Notes under the pieces: model-generated
The model's database searches: none
What the model saw: only the letters and a program-made list of their open reading frames with translations
Told to the model about the DNA's origin: nothing
Program-made: the position numbers and the translations under genes
From: Salininema proteolyticum
Lineage (GTDB): Bacteria; Actinomycetota; Actinomycetes; Mycobacteriales; Micromonosporaceae
Length of the DNA: 64,000 nt
Assembly: GCF_042685645.1 (NCBI RefSeq)
Contig: NZ_JBHUNX010000001.1
Coordinates: 1,240,001 to 1,304,000, forward strand
Reading direction: 5' to 3'
In this document: piece by piece, positions 8,152-17,909 of the stretch
Layout: each line of letters starts with the position of its first letter
Position numbering within the stretch: the first letter of the stretch is position 1

Positions 8152-8727
8152 ATGGAACCCGGCCCGATCCCCCGCCCCTGCTCCCGCGTGCTCCTCATCG
8201 ATCGCGAGCACCGCACGCTCCTGCTGCACTCCAGCGAGTACTACGGCCCCGGAATCGAGTACTTCCTCGTCCCCGGCGGCGCGGCCGAACCCGGCGAGTC
8301 CCCTGTGGAGACCGCCGTCCGGGAGGTCTTCGAGGAGACCGGCCTGCGGACGACGCCCGAGCGGCTGGGCGATCCGGTGGCCCGCACCGCCGGGGCCTGG
8401 CACAACCGCTCCGACGGGCGCCGCTACCGCAACGACGAGCACTTCTACGCCCTGCGGGTGGATCGTTTCGAACCCGACTTCGGCGGGATGGAGCAGGCCG
8501 AGGACGGGGAGTCCACCGGTTGGGCGTGGATGAGCGCCGACCGCCTCCGCGAGGCCGACGCGGGGACCTATCCCGTCGGAGTCTCCGCCGTCGTGGAACA
8601 CGTCCTGCGCGGAGGGAGGGGAGCGCTTCGCGTGCCGTGGACGGACTTCGACGAGACGGCCGTCCGCTGCCCGCTGCCGCCGGAGGGCCGCCACCGCACC
8701 GACGGAGGATTCCGCCTGAGGCGCTGA
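8152..8727 (+). CDS. NUDIX hydrolase
   Basis: A 191-residue pyrophosphohydrolase of unspecified nucleotide-type substrate. The NUDIX box is complete: GGAAEPGESPVETAVREVFE, followed by ETGL, with the catalytic REVFEE glutamates that bind divalent metal. The N-terminal strand (RVLLIDREHRTLLL) precedes it as usual. The C-terminal 60 residues lack obvious motifs. It is divergent from the LtrA-like gene and lies 86 bases upstream of a Ser/Thr kinase on the same strand. Confidence 0.9.
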   Translation: MEPGPIPRPCSRVLLIDREHRTLLLHSSEYYGPGIEYFLVPGGAAEPGESPVETAVREVFEETGLRTTPERLGDPVARTAGAWHNRSDGRRYRNDEHFYALRVDRFEPDFGGMEQAEDGESTGWAWMSADRLREADAGTYPVGVSAVVEHVLRGGRGALRVPWTDFDETAVRCPLPPEGRHRTDGGFRLRR

Positions 8728-8813
8728 GGCCGAGGCGGACTGGCCGCCCCGCCCTACACTGCGAGTAGAACGACCTTCCACTTTCGGGGTCGGCAGTGCG
8801 AGAAGGGGGGACC

Positions 8814-10826
8814 ATGAGGCGGCGCGAAGAAGGAGACCCGCGGACTCTCGGCGGCTACCGGATATTCGCCGAGCTGGGCCGGGGCGGCATGGGACGCGTC
8901 CTCCTGGCCGGGGCGGAGAACGGTGCCCTGGTGGCGCTCAAGGTCGTCCACCCGCACCTGCTCGACGAGCCCCAGTTCCGCGAGAGGTTCCGCCGCGAGG
9001 TGCGGGCCTCGCGGCGCGTCGCGGCCGGCGTCCACACCGCCGCGGTCGTCGACGACGGGGTGGACGACGACATCCCCTGGTTCGCCACGGAGTTCTTCTA
9101 CGGCCCCACCCTCGGCGAGGCCCTGGAGAAGTCCGGCGGGCTCGACGAGCGCCCGTTGCGCCACCTGGCCGCCGGCCTCGCCTCGGCCCTCGACCACGTC
9201 CACGGCGAGGGCCTCGTCCACAGAGACCTCAAGCCCAGCAACATCATCCTCGCCTCCTCCGGGGTCAAGGTCATCGACTTCGGCATCGCCCGCGCCACGG
9301 ACACGGTGCGGGAGACGACCCTGACCGGCACGGGCTTCCTCATAGGCGTGCCCTCCTGCATGGCCCCCGAACAGGTCCAGGGCCGGACGGCCGCCCCGGC
9401 GAGCGACGTCTTCTCCCTGGGCACCATGCTCCTGACTGCGGCGTCCGGCACGAACCCCTACGAGAGGGAGGGCCCGTTCCCGACGCTCAACGCCGTCGTC
9501 AACGAGCGCCCCGACTTCGGCGTCCTGCCCGCAGGCCTCCGCGAGGCGGTGGAGGCCTGCCAGGAGAAGGACCCGGCCGACCGCCCCCGCACGAGTGAGC
9601 TGGCGGCACTGATCGGAGCCGTCGCACCGACGGCCGACCCCTGGCCGCGCTCGGTCCGGCGGCAGGCGGCGCGGCAGAAGTCCGCCGTCGCCGACATCGT
9701 GGCAAAAGCGGGGTTCGCGGTCGACGACGGCCCCACGGGGCCGTTCTTCAGCGCCGGGCGAGTCGGCGCCGAGGAACCCGAGACCGTCCGAGAGGAGCGG
9801 GTGCCGCCCACCAGAGTGGACCCGCAGGCCCAGAGCGGACCGGAGCCGGCGAACGACGAGAACCAGGAGGACGACGAAAACGGCGAGAAGGAGGACGTCC
9901 GCACCTCGTCCGACATGGACGGCGCAGGTCCCGCGCCCGGCCGCGACACGACGGCGGCCAAGGTGGTCGCGGGCGTGATCGGAGCCCTCCTCCTCGTCAT
10001 CGGCCTGGTCAACTCCGCCGACGGAGGAGGGGGCGGCGGCGAAGACGACTCCTCCGGGGCCGAGGAGACCACCTCGTCGGAGGAGAAAGAGGCGGACCCT
10101 TACGACGGCAGGCCGGACACCGACACGGAACAGGACTCGGACGACCGCGAGACGACCCGCTCCCCCGAACCGGACCCCTACCGCGACGCCGCCGTCGGCG
10201 ACTGCTTCGACAACGAAGGTACCGAGACGAGCCCCGACCTGGTCTCCGTCTCCTGCGGTTCCGGCTACCTCGAGGTCATCGACTACCACGACGGCACGAC
10301 CGACCTCTCGCGCTGTTCAGGGGACGAACTCGACTACAGCGTCTCACTGTCCGCCTACGACCGCGTCCTGTGCCTGACGTACCTGGGCAAGGACGCCGCC
10401 TACCACGCCCGGACGGGCGACTGCGTCTGGCAGCCCGACGACGGCGACTGGGTCGTCGCCTCCTCCTGCGTGACGGGGACCTTCGAGGTCGTCGAGCGGA
10501 TCGAGGGCACCGCCGACGGCGACGCCTGCACCGACGACCGGTGGCTGCACTGGATGCGCTGGTACGAGACGGCCTACGGCTTTCTTGACCGCACGCTCTG
10601 CCTCAAATTCGTCTATCCGGACGACGCCGGCTACGCCAAGGTCAACGAGTGCCTGCGCATCGACGGCAACTACTTCTACTTCGACGACTGCGACCGCGCC
10701 GACGCCTACGTCACCGGGCGGACCTCCGGAGTGGACAAGGGCTTCTGCGGCGACCACGGGAGCACGTGGTGGGAGAGCAACACCGTCTCCGACTTCAGCT
10801 ACACGGTGTGCTGGCGCTACCTGTGA
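8814..10826 (+). CDS. PknB-type membrane serine/threonine protein kinase
   Basis: A 670-residue receptor-like kinase. The kinase domain (about 15-270) has the glycine loop ELGRGGMGRVLLAG, VALKVVH (catalytic Lys), HRDLKPSN (about 135), DFG (about 155) and APEQ. An acidic, low-complexity linker follows, then one membrane helix (VVAGVIGALLLVIGLV, about 384-400). The extracellular C-terminus has about 12 cysteines in three related blocks (VGDCF, TGDCVW, VNECLRI), resembling LppU-type sensor regions rather than PASTA domains. ATG 8814 has GGGGGGA just upstream; a GTG at 8796 is less likely. It presumably senses an external signal and phosphorylates cytosolic targets. No partner phosphatase is adjacent. 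Confidence 0.9.
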   Translation: MRRREEGDPRTLGGYRIFAELGRGGMGRVLLAGAENGALVALKVVHPHLLDEPQFRERFRREVRASRRVAAGVHTAAVVDDGVDDDIPWFATEFFYGPTLGEALEKSGGLDERPLRHLAAGLASALDHVHGEGLVHRDLKPSNIILASSGVKVIDFGIARATDTVRETTLTGTGFLIGVPSCMAPEQVQGRTAAPASDVFSLGTMLLTAASGTNPYEREGPFPTLNAVVNERPDFGVLPAGLREAVEACQEKDPADRPRTSELAALIGAVAPTADPWPRSVRRQAARQKSAVADIVAKAGFAVDDGPTGPFFSAGRVGAEEPETVREERVPPTRVDPQAQSGPEPANDENQEDDENGEKEDVRTSSDMDGAGPAPGRDTTAAKVVAGVIGALLLVIGLVNSADGGGGGGEDDSSGAEETTSSEEKEADPYDGRPDTDTEQDSDDRETTRSPEPDPYRDAAVGDCFDNEGTETSPDLVSVSCGSGYLEVIDYHDGTTDLSRCSGDELDYSVSLSAYDRVLCLTYLGKDAAYHARTGDCVWQPDDGDWVVASSCVTGTFEVVERIEGTADGDACTDDRWLHWMRWYETAYGFLDRTLCLKFVYPDDAGYAKVNECLRIDGNYFYFDDCDRADAYVTGRTSGVDKGFCGDHGSTWWESNTVSDFSYTVCWRYL

Positions 10827-10886
10827 ACCCGCGTGGTACGGGAACGGGCGGCCCCGCGACCGGGACCGCCCTCGATTCTTCGCCCT

Positions 10887-11586
<700 letters not shown>

Positions 11587-11594
<8 letters not shown>

Positions 11595-13257
11595 CAGCGG
11601 CACTCCCCATGTAGGCTTCGACGACGTTCGCGTCCGACAGGACCTCCTCCGGGTCGCCGTCGGCGATGCACTTTCCGAAATCGAGCACGGTGACCTGGTC
11701 GGAGACCTCGGCGACCATGCTCATGCGGTGCTCGATGAGGATCACTCCGACGCCCTCGTCGGCGATCGAGCGGATCAGGCGGCCCAACTCCACGACCTCG
11801 CTGGGGTTCATCCCGGCAGCGGGCTCGTCGAGGATCAGAACCGACGGGTGCGAGGCCAGTGCCCGCGCGATCTCCAGCCGCCGCTGGTCCCCGTAGGACA
11901 ACTGCGCCGCGTCGAGGGACGCCTTCTCCTCCAGGCCGACCCGCTTCAACTGCGCCATCGCCTGCGCCGCGAGCCTCCGCTCGTCGGCCCGGGCCGAGGG
12001 CAGCCACACCAGCCGCCGCCAGAACGTCGAGGGCGCGAACTTGTGCGTCCCCGACAGGGCGTTGTCCAGCACGCTGAGCCGCTCGAAGAGCCGCGAGTGC
12101 TGGAACGTCCGCGCCACTCCCGCGCGCGCGACCTTGTGCGGCGCGGCCGACCCGGACAGGTCCACGCCCGCCACCGTGCCGGTGCCCGCCGTCGGAGCGA
12201 TCTGCCCGCTGACCATGTTGACCAGAGTGGTCTTCCCGGCCCCGTTGGGGCCCACGATCCCGCGCACCTCGCCGGCCTCCAGGCGGAGGTCCACGCCGTC
12301 GACGGCCTTGACGCCGCCGTAATGCTTGGACACGCCCTTCAGGTCGACCAGCACCGTCCCCTTCTCGGGAAGGTCCGGCAGGTCGGGGGTGGCCTCGCCG
12401 GAGGGCGGCGTGCGCCGGGGGCGCAGCTTCGCCAGGAGGCTCGACAGCCCGCCCGGCAGGAACAGGATGATCAGCAGGAGGATGGCAGCCGAGACGAAGG
12501 CGGGAATCCAGCCCGCCTCGATCCCCATGGCCGACTGGACGTCCGGCAACGGCGTCAACAGGAGGGACGCCAGGATCGGCCCCAGGAACACCGCGATGCC
12601 GCCGACGATGGCCGTCACGAGCCCGTCGAGCATCATGGAGAAGCCGAAGTCCGCCGGAATGAGGCGCCGGACGAAGTAGGCGTAGAGCGTTCCGTACGTC
12701 CCCGCCACCGCTCCGGACATGACGAACGAGATCATGCGCGTGCGGGCCACGTTGATGCCCATGGCGCTCGCGGCGGTCTCGTCCTCGCGCACCGCGTCGA
12801 AGGCGCGGCCGGTGCGCGTGCGCCCGAACCGCCAGAGGGCGTAGGCGAGGAGGGCGAGCGCCATCCACGCGAGGTCGACGGTCACCCACTTCTCCAGGCG
12901 CATGCCCTTGGGGCCGCCGGTCCACTCGGCGTTGAGGATCAGGATGCGCACCACTTCGGTGAAGGCGATGGTGGAGATGGCGAGGAAGACGCCCCTCAAC
13001 CGCAGCACCGGCAGTCCCAGCAGGAAAGCCGCCGCCGCGCCGACGAGCGCGCCGACGGGGATGCCGATGAGCGCCGGGCTCAGAGCGCCGAACAGCGGCT
13101 CTTCGGGCACGACGAGGGTGGAGAAGTAGGCGCCCAGCGCCGCGAACCCGGCCTGGCCCAGGCTCAGCTGACCGGCCTTGAGGACGATGTAGAAGGAGTA
13201 CCCCAGGATTCCCGTGAGGGCGATGATCGTCAGGAGGTTGTCGTATCCGCTGATCAT
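11587..13257 (-). CDS. livM-livG: fused LivM permease-LivG ATPase of branched-chain amino-acid ABC transporter
   Basis: A single 556-residue frame joins two usually separate subunits. Residues 1-300 are LivM: MISGYDNLLT, GQLSLGQAGFAALGAY and about eight to nine membrane helices. A basic linker (LAKLRPRRTPPSG) leads to LivG from about residue 310: Walker A GPNGAGKTT, signature LSYGDQRRLEIARAL, Walker B LILDEPAAGMNP and the C-terminal DANVVEAYMG. There is no stop or start between the halves. The ATG overlaps the livH stop (ATGA). Fusions of this kind are known in some bacteria; the fusion fixes permease:ATPase stoichiometry on one side of the complex. Confidence 0.92.
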
Positions 13258-14132
13258 AAGACCTCCCTTGTCTTGCCGGCGCCGAACAGGCCCTGCGGGC
13301 GCATCAGCAGGACGGCGAACAGGAGCGAGAACGCCACGACGTCCTGCCACGAGGCGCCGATGAAGTGGATGGTGAGGGCCTCGGCGAGGCCGAGGAGGAG
13401 CCCGGCGGCGACCGCGCCCCACAGCGAGCCCAGGCCGCCGAGGATGATCACGGCGAAGCCGGTCAGCTCGATGTTGAGGCCCATGTCGAGGTCGGCCTGG
13501 CCGACGTTGACGGCCATGAGCGTCCCGGCCAGGGTGCCCAGCATGGACGACAGGGCGTAGGTGGACAGGGTGACCCGGCGGACGTTCACCCCGAGGACCT
13601 TGGCGGCCTCCGGGTTCTCGGCCACGGCCCTCATGGAGGAGCCGAAGGTCGTCCGCCGCACCAGCCACGTCAGTGCCACCATGAGCGCCAGCGAGCAGGC
13701 GAGGGTGAGCAGCTGGGTGAACGTGACCGTCACTCCGGCCACCTCCAGCACCGTGCTGGGGAGCGTCCCCGACGGGAGCGAGCCGGGCTCGGAGCCGAAG
13801 TAGCCGCGCAGCAGGGCGATGAGCATGCCGCCGAAGGCCACCGAGGAGATGAGTCCGGCGAAGTGCTCGTCGCGTCGGCCGGCGAGCGGCCGGAAGGCGA
13901 CCGTCTCCAGGAGCGCTCCCAGAGCCAGTCCGGCGACGGCCACCAGAGGGAAGACCAGCCAGGCCGGGAAGCCCTGGTCGGTGGCCTCGACGGCGGCGAA
14001 GGCCCCGGCCGTGAAGACCGCGGCGTGGGCGAGGTTCAGCTGTCGCAGGATTCCGAACACGAGAGTGAATCCGATGGCGAACAGCGCGTATATCGAGCCC
14101 TGGAAGAGCCCGTTGGCGATTTGTTGCAGCAT
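13254..14132 (-). CDS. livH: branched-chain amino-acid ABC transporter permease LivH
   Basis: A 292-residue integral membrane permease. The N-terminus MLQQIANGLFQGSIYAL and the motif LNLAHAAVFTAGAF are typical of LivH, and about eight hydrophobic helices follow. The cytoplasmic coupling loop is RAVAENPEAAKVLGVNV. Its stop overlaps the start of livMG by four bases. It lies 82 bases downstream of the substrate-binding lipoprotein gene, consistent with one livJ-H-MG-F operon. Confidence 0.93.
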   Translation of the reverse strand: MLQQIANGLFQGSIYALFAIGFTLVFGILRQLNLAHAAVFTAGAFAAVEATDQGFPAWLVFPLVAVAGLALGALLETVAFRPLAGRRDEHFAGLISSVAFGGMLIALLRGYFGSEPGSLPSGTLPSTVLEVAGVTVTFTQLLTLACSLALMVALTWLVRRTTFGSSMRAVAENPEAAKVLGVNVRRVTLSTYALSSMLGTLAGTLMAVNVGQADLDMGLNIELTGFAVIILGGLGSLWGAVAAGLLLGLAEALTIHFIGASWQDVVAFSLLFAVLLMRPQGLFGAGKTREVL

Positions 14133-14214
14133 GAGAAGAGGACTTGTCCAATCCGAGAGTGCCGTGCGGGGAGGACCGTGCGGCGCCTTTCCGGAAGGCG
14201 CCGCACGGGGGCGT

Positions 14215-15390
14215 CTACTCCGCGTTGAGCAGGGTGAACTCGCCGTCCTTGACGATCTGGATGTAGGGGTCCTGGGTGATCTCCCCGTCGGGCGAGAGGG
14301 TGATCGGGCCGAGGACGGTCTCGAAGTCGCTGAGGCGGCCCAGTTCGGTGCGGATCGAGTCGCGGTTGGCGTTGCAGGAGGCGCGGATCGCCTCGTCGAT
14401 GGTGTAGGCCGCGGTGTAGGCCTGGGCGGCGAACTGGTCGGCCGGGCGGTCGTAGGCGTCCTGGAAGGACTCGGTGAAGGCGATGTTGCCCTCGGTGTCG
14501 GCCTCGGCGCTCCAGGCGCCTCCCACGACGAGGTTCTCGGAGGCGTCCTCGAGGTTGCCGATCATGACCGGCGAGTTGAAGGCGTTGCCGCCCACGATGG
14601 GAATGTCGATGCCCATCTCGCGGGCCTGCTTGACCAGCGGGATGGTGGCGCCCGGGAGGGCCGAGAGGACCAGCACGTCGGCGCCCGACTCGTCGATCTT
14701 GGTCAGCTGCGCGCGGAACTCGGTCTCCGAGGTCGGGAAGGTCTCGTTGGCCACGATCTCGGTCCCGAGGTCCTGCAGCTCCTGGTGCATGGACTCGAAG
14801 GCCGAGGTGGTGAACTCGTCCTCGTTGTCGTGCATGACGGCGGCCGTCTCGAACTCCAGCGACGCCTCGGCCGCGGGGATGGAGGAGGCCAGGGCGACCT
14901 CTTCGGGCAGCGAGACGCGGAAGATGTACTCGCCGATCTCGGGAATGCCGGCGGCGGTGGTGGAGATGCCCACGGTCGGGACGCCGGCGTCCTGGGCGTC
15001 CTCGTAGGTTGAGAAGGCCATGTTGGAGAGGGTGGGACCGATCATCGCGTGGACCTCGTCGCGCTCGAGGAGCTTCTCGGTCGCGCTGATGCTCGTCTGG
15101 AGGTCGGTCTTGTCGTCCTCCAGGATGAGCTCGTAGGTGATGCCCGACTTCTGGTTGAGTTCGTCGATGGCCAGCTCCAGGCCTTGCTGCTGGTAGGAGC
15201 CGGCGAAGGCGGCCCCTCCGTCGAGGCTGAGGACGGCGCCGATCTTCACCACTTCGTCGATGGTGCAGTTGGCGCCCGTCCCCGTGCCGATGAGGGTGTC
15301 GTCTTCTTCGGCTTTCCCCGATGAGCTTTGAACACAGGCGGAAGTCATCAGTGTCGCGGCCGCGGCCAGTCCGACAGCAGTTCGTCGCAT
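14215..15390 (-). CDS. livJ: branched-chain amino-acid ABC transporter substrate-binding lipoprotein
   Basis: A 391-residue periplasmic-binding-type protein anchored as a lipoprotein. The signal peptide ends in the lipobox TSAC (Cys near residue 19). The mature protein has the family start VVKIGAVLSLDGG, then GLELAIDELNQKSG, MIGPTLSNMA and VGISTTAAG, in the usual Leu/Ile/Val-binding fold order. It is the first gene of the liv operon. The true ligand could be another amino acid or amide (urea, short amides), since this fold is promiscuous. Confidence 0.92.
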   Translation of the reverse strand: MRRTAVGLAAAATLMTSACVQSSSGKAEEDDTLIGTGTGANCTIDEVVKIGAVLSLDGGAAFAGSYQQQGLELAIDELNQKSGITYELILEDDKTDLQTSISATEKLLERDEVHAMIGPTLSNMAFSTYEDAQDAGVPTVGISTTAAGIPEIGEYIFRVSLPEEVALASSIPAAEASLEFETAAVMHDNEDEFTTSAFESMHQELQDLGTEIVANETFPTSETEFRAQLTKIDESGADVLVLSALPGATIPLVKQAREMGIDIPIVGGNAFNSPVMIGNLEDASENLVVGGAWSAEADTEGNIAFTESFQDAYDRPADQFAAQAYTAAYTIDEAIRASCNANRDSIRTELGRLSDFETVLGPITLSPDGEITQDPYIQIVKDGEFTLLNAE

Positions 15391-15422
15391 GTCTCCCCTT
15401 TGGGATGGTCAATGGGTAAAAC

Positions 15423-15446
15423 GGTCGCGCGCTCGTGCGTGCGACC
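15423..15446 (-). promoter_or_regulatory. inverted repeat in the livJ upstream region
   Basis: GGTCGCGCGC and GCGTGCGACC flank TCGT, giving a 10-base stem with one mismatch 33 bases before the livJ start on the minus strand. The DNA immediately further upstream (15450-15534) is unusually AT-rich and probably holds the promoter. The repeat could be an operator or a leader hairpin. Confidence 0.4.
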
Positions 15447-15534
15447 GCGATTTCGACATTGGAAATATCGACTATCCAACGCATCACCAATACTAAATGT
15501 CATTGTTTCGTATGTGCTTGCGGGGCATATGATT

Positions 15535-17121
15535 TCATGCAAACACCTGTACGAATAACTGCGTCGACAAGGGACTTTCCGACTCGGGGGCGGGCTCCTC
15601 CCCGCCGGACGGCGTGTTCGGCAGCGTCCGCCACGCGAGGACGGTGATGACGCCGAGCCCCGCCGCGGCGGCGAGCATGGTGGCCGCCAGTCCGCCGGAG
15701 AAGGCCTCCCGAGCGGTCTCCATCAGCCGTTCCGCCGCCTCCGGCGCCAGCCCGTCGGCCGCCGCGGCGGCGTCGGACAGGCTTTCACTCGCGTCCGACG
15801 CGGCACCGTCGGGCACCTCGTCGGGCATGGTCGCGGTGACACCGCCCCGGTAGACGGCCGTGGCCGCGGCGCCCAGGATCGCGATGCCGGCGGCCTGCCC
15901 CAGTTCGCCCACCGTCTCGAAGATCGAGGAGGCCGAGCCGCTGTGCTCCTCCGGAGCGGAGTTGACGACGAGGTCCACCAGGACCGCTGACATGGCGCCC
16001 ATGCCGATCGCGAAGACCAGCGCCCCGGCGAAGGCGGCGGTGAATCCGCCCGAAAGTCCCGCGGCCGCGAAGACGACGAGCCCCAGAGTGGAGGTGCCCG
16101 CCGCCAGCGCCACCGTCCTGCCTCGACCGATCCGGCCCGCGACGCCGGGCGCGGCCAGGGAGGCGACCACGCTCGCCAACCCCTGCGGCAGCATCCACAG
16201 GCCCGCCGTGAACGGCGAGAACCCCTCCACCAACTGCAGGTACTGGGCGAACAGCATGGTCAGCGCCCCGGCGGACAGTCCGAAGGCCAGCAGGGAGACC
16301 AGTCCGAGCGAAAAGACGCGGATGCGGAACAGCCGCACGTCCACCAGCGGGCTCTCCAGGCGCCTCTGGCGCCGGACGAAGACCCACCCCAGGGCGATCC
16401 CGGCCGCCAGCGCGGCGGCCGCGGCGGGCCCGACTCCGTTCTTGGCGGAGTCCTTGACCGCGAAGACGATCAGGAGCAGGGAGGCCAGCGAGAGCAGCGC
16501 GCTGTACAGGTCGATCCGGCCTCCGGCCGCGGTGCGGTGCTCGGGGATGAGGAAGGGGCCGGTGGCGAGCAGCAGGGCCATGACGACCACGCCCAGCAGG
16601 AACACCGAGCCCCACCAGAAGTTCTCCAGCAGGAGCCCTCCGATGGAGGGTCCCAGGGCGGCGCCGCCGGCGAAGCACGCCATCCACACCGCCATCGCGA
16701 AGCCGCGCTGGCCGGGATGGCGGAAGAGGTCGCGGATCAGCGCGAGGCTGGAGGGCGTGAAAGTGGCCCCGGCGACGCCCAGGAGGGCCCGGGCCGCGAT
16801 CAGGGCCTCGGCGTTGGGGGCGTAGGCCGCGGCCAGGGACGCGAGTCCGAAGGCCGCGGCACCGATCATCAGCAGGCGCCGCCGCCCTATCCGGTCGGCG
16901 AGGCCGCCCATGGTGACCAGGAAGCCCGCCACCAGGAATCCGTACACGTCCAGGATCCACAGTTGTTGGAATCCGCTGGGGCGGAGGTCCTCCACCAGGT
17001 GCGGCAGCGCCAGGTGGAGGACGGTCAGGTCCAGGGCGAGGACGAAGACGGGCAGGGCGAGGACGGTCAGGCCGAGCCATTCGCGCAGGCCCGCCCGGGG
17101 ATTGGATTCGGTGGAAGGCAT
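15535..17121 (-). CDS. MFS transporter, EmrB/QacA (DHA2) family
   Basis: A 528-residue drug:H+ antiporter-like protein with about 14 hydrophobic helices. Early motifs are LALDLTVLHLALPHL and, in loop 2-3, GGLADRIGRRRLL, typical of DHA2 pumps. A longer soluble stretch (EVPDGAASDASESL) precedes the last helix, as is usual for this family. The gene begins 31 bases after the FMN-reductase stop on the same strand, so the two probably form an operon. Substrate is unknown. Confidence 0.9.
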   Translation of the reverse strand: MPSTESNPRAGLREWLGLTVLALPVFVLALDLTVLHLALPHLVEDLRPSGFQQLWILDVYGFLVAGFLVTMGGLADRIGRRRLLMIGAAAFGLASLAAAYAPNAEALIAARALLGVAGATFTPSSLALIRDLFRHPGQRGFAMAVWMACFAGGAALGPSIGGLLLENFWWGSVFLLGVVVMALLLATGPFLIPEHRTAAGGRIDLYSALLSLASLLLIVFAVKDSAKNGVGPAAAAALAAGIALGWVFVRRQRRLESPLVDVRLFRIRVFSLGLVSLLAFGLSAGALTMLFAQYLQLVEGFSPFTAGLWMLPQGLASVVASLAAPGVAGRIGRGRTVALAAGTSTLGLVVFAAAGLSGGFTAAFAGALVFAIGMGAMSAVLVDLVVNSAPEEHSGSASSIFETVGELGQAAGIAILGAAATAVYRGGVTATMPDEVPDGAASDASESLSDAAAAADGLAPEAAERLMETAREAFSGGLAATMLAAAAGLGVITVLAWRTLPNTPSGGEEPAPESESPLSTQLFVQVFA

Positions 17122-17152
17122 GGTCGTCTCCTCGGGGCTCTCGGATTCCGGG

Positions 17153-17755
17153 CTATTCCCCGGCGGCTTCGGGGTACTTGCGGGCGGCGCGCGCCTCCTT
17201 GAGGGACACGGCCCACCAGTGCAGCTGGTCCACCAGGTTGGAGGCGCGAGAGTCCGCGCCCGGGTCGCCGGCGACGCGGCCCTCCTCGTCGAACGTCTTC
17301 CAGAAGTTCGGGAACATGATGGAGTCGCGCAGCGGCACGGCGTTGAACTCGGTGAACACCCCGCGCAGGTGGTCGATGGACTGCAGGCCTCCGGTGATGC
17401 CGCCGTAGGACACGAAGGCCACCGGCTTGAGCACCCACTCGCCGTAGAACCAGTCGACGGCGTTCTTCAGCGAGGCGGGGTAGCTGCGGTTGTAGACGGG
17501 AGTGACGACGGTGAAGGCGTCGGCGGCCTCCAGACGGCGCCCCAGTTCCTCGACCGGCCGGGGAGTCCGCCACTCCGGGTCGTCACCGCCCAGGACGGTC
17601 GGGATCTCCAGCTCGGCCAGGTCGATCAGGTCGACCTCGACGTCGTCGCGGGAACCGGCCAGCCCCGCGAACCAACGGGCGGGCGTGGGGCAGAAGCGGT
17701 CGGTGCGGACGCTTCCGATGATGACGGCGATTCGGATCTTCTCGTCGGCGGACAT
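17153..17755 (-). CDS. NADPH-dependent FMN reductase family protein
   Basis: A 200-residue flavodoxin-like oxidoreductase that would reduce FMN or a quinone/azo-type substrate with NAD(P)H. The FMN phosphate loop GSVRTDRFCPTPA is near residue 14, and PVYNRSYPASLKNAVDWF and SYGGITGG form the flavin-binding loops. I chose ATG 17755 (MSADEKIRIAV), which has GGAG seven bases upstream; a longer frame from 17902 adds a basic, non-homologous 49-residue extension. It is followed closely by an MFS pump gene, suggesting a small detoxification operon. Confidence 0.88.
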   Translation of the reverse strand: MSADEKIRIAVIIGSVRTDRFCPTPARWFAGLAGSRDDVEVDLIDLAELEIPTVLGGDDPEWRTPRPVEELGRRLEAADAFTVVTPVYNRSYPASLKNAVDWFYGEWVLKPVAFVSYGGITGGLQSIDHLRGVFTEFNAVPLRDSIMFPNFWKTFDEEGRVAGDPGADSRASNLVDQLHWWAVSLKEARAARKYPEAAGE

Positions 17756-17862
17756 GCTCGGTCTCCTTCTCTTCGGTGCTCTGTCGAACTGGTACGACTG
17801 TCGCCCGAAGCGGTTGCGGAAAGGTTCCCGAACGGTTCCGGTCCCGGTCGGGGCAGAGAAAA

Positions 17863-17895
17863 GGACCGCCGGGCGCTGGCGGCGCCCGGCGGTCC
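17863..17895 (-). terminator. intrinsic terminator after the lamin-tail phosphoesterase gene
   Basis: Perfect 14-base arms GGACCGCCGGGCGC and GCGCCCGGCGGTCC flank a five-base loop. Read on the minus strand, the stem is followed by CTTTTCTC. It begins 15 bases past the stop at 17910. Confidence 0.85.
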
Positions 17896-17909
17896 CCTCC
17901 ACGGCTCCC

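Noticed and set aside
17756..17902. N-terminal extension of the FMN reductase
   Set aside because: The extra 49 residues are basic and unlike any flavodoxin start, while ATG 17755 has a good ribosome-binding site.
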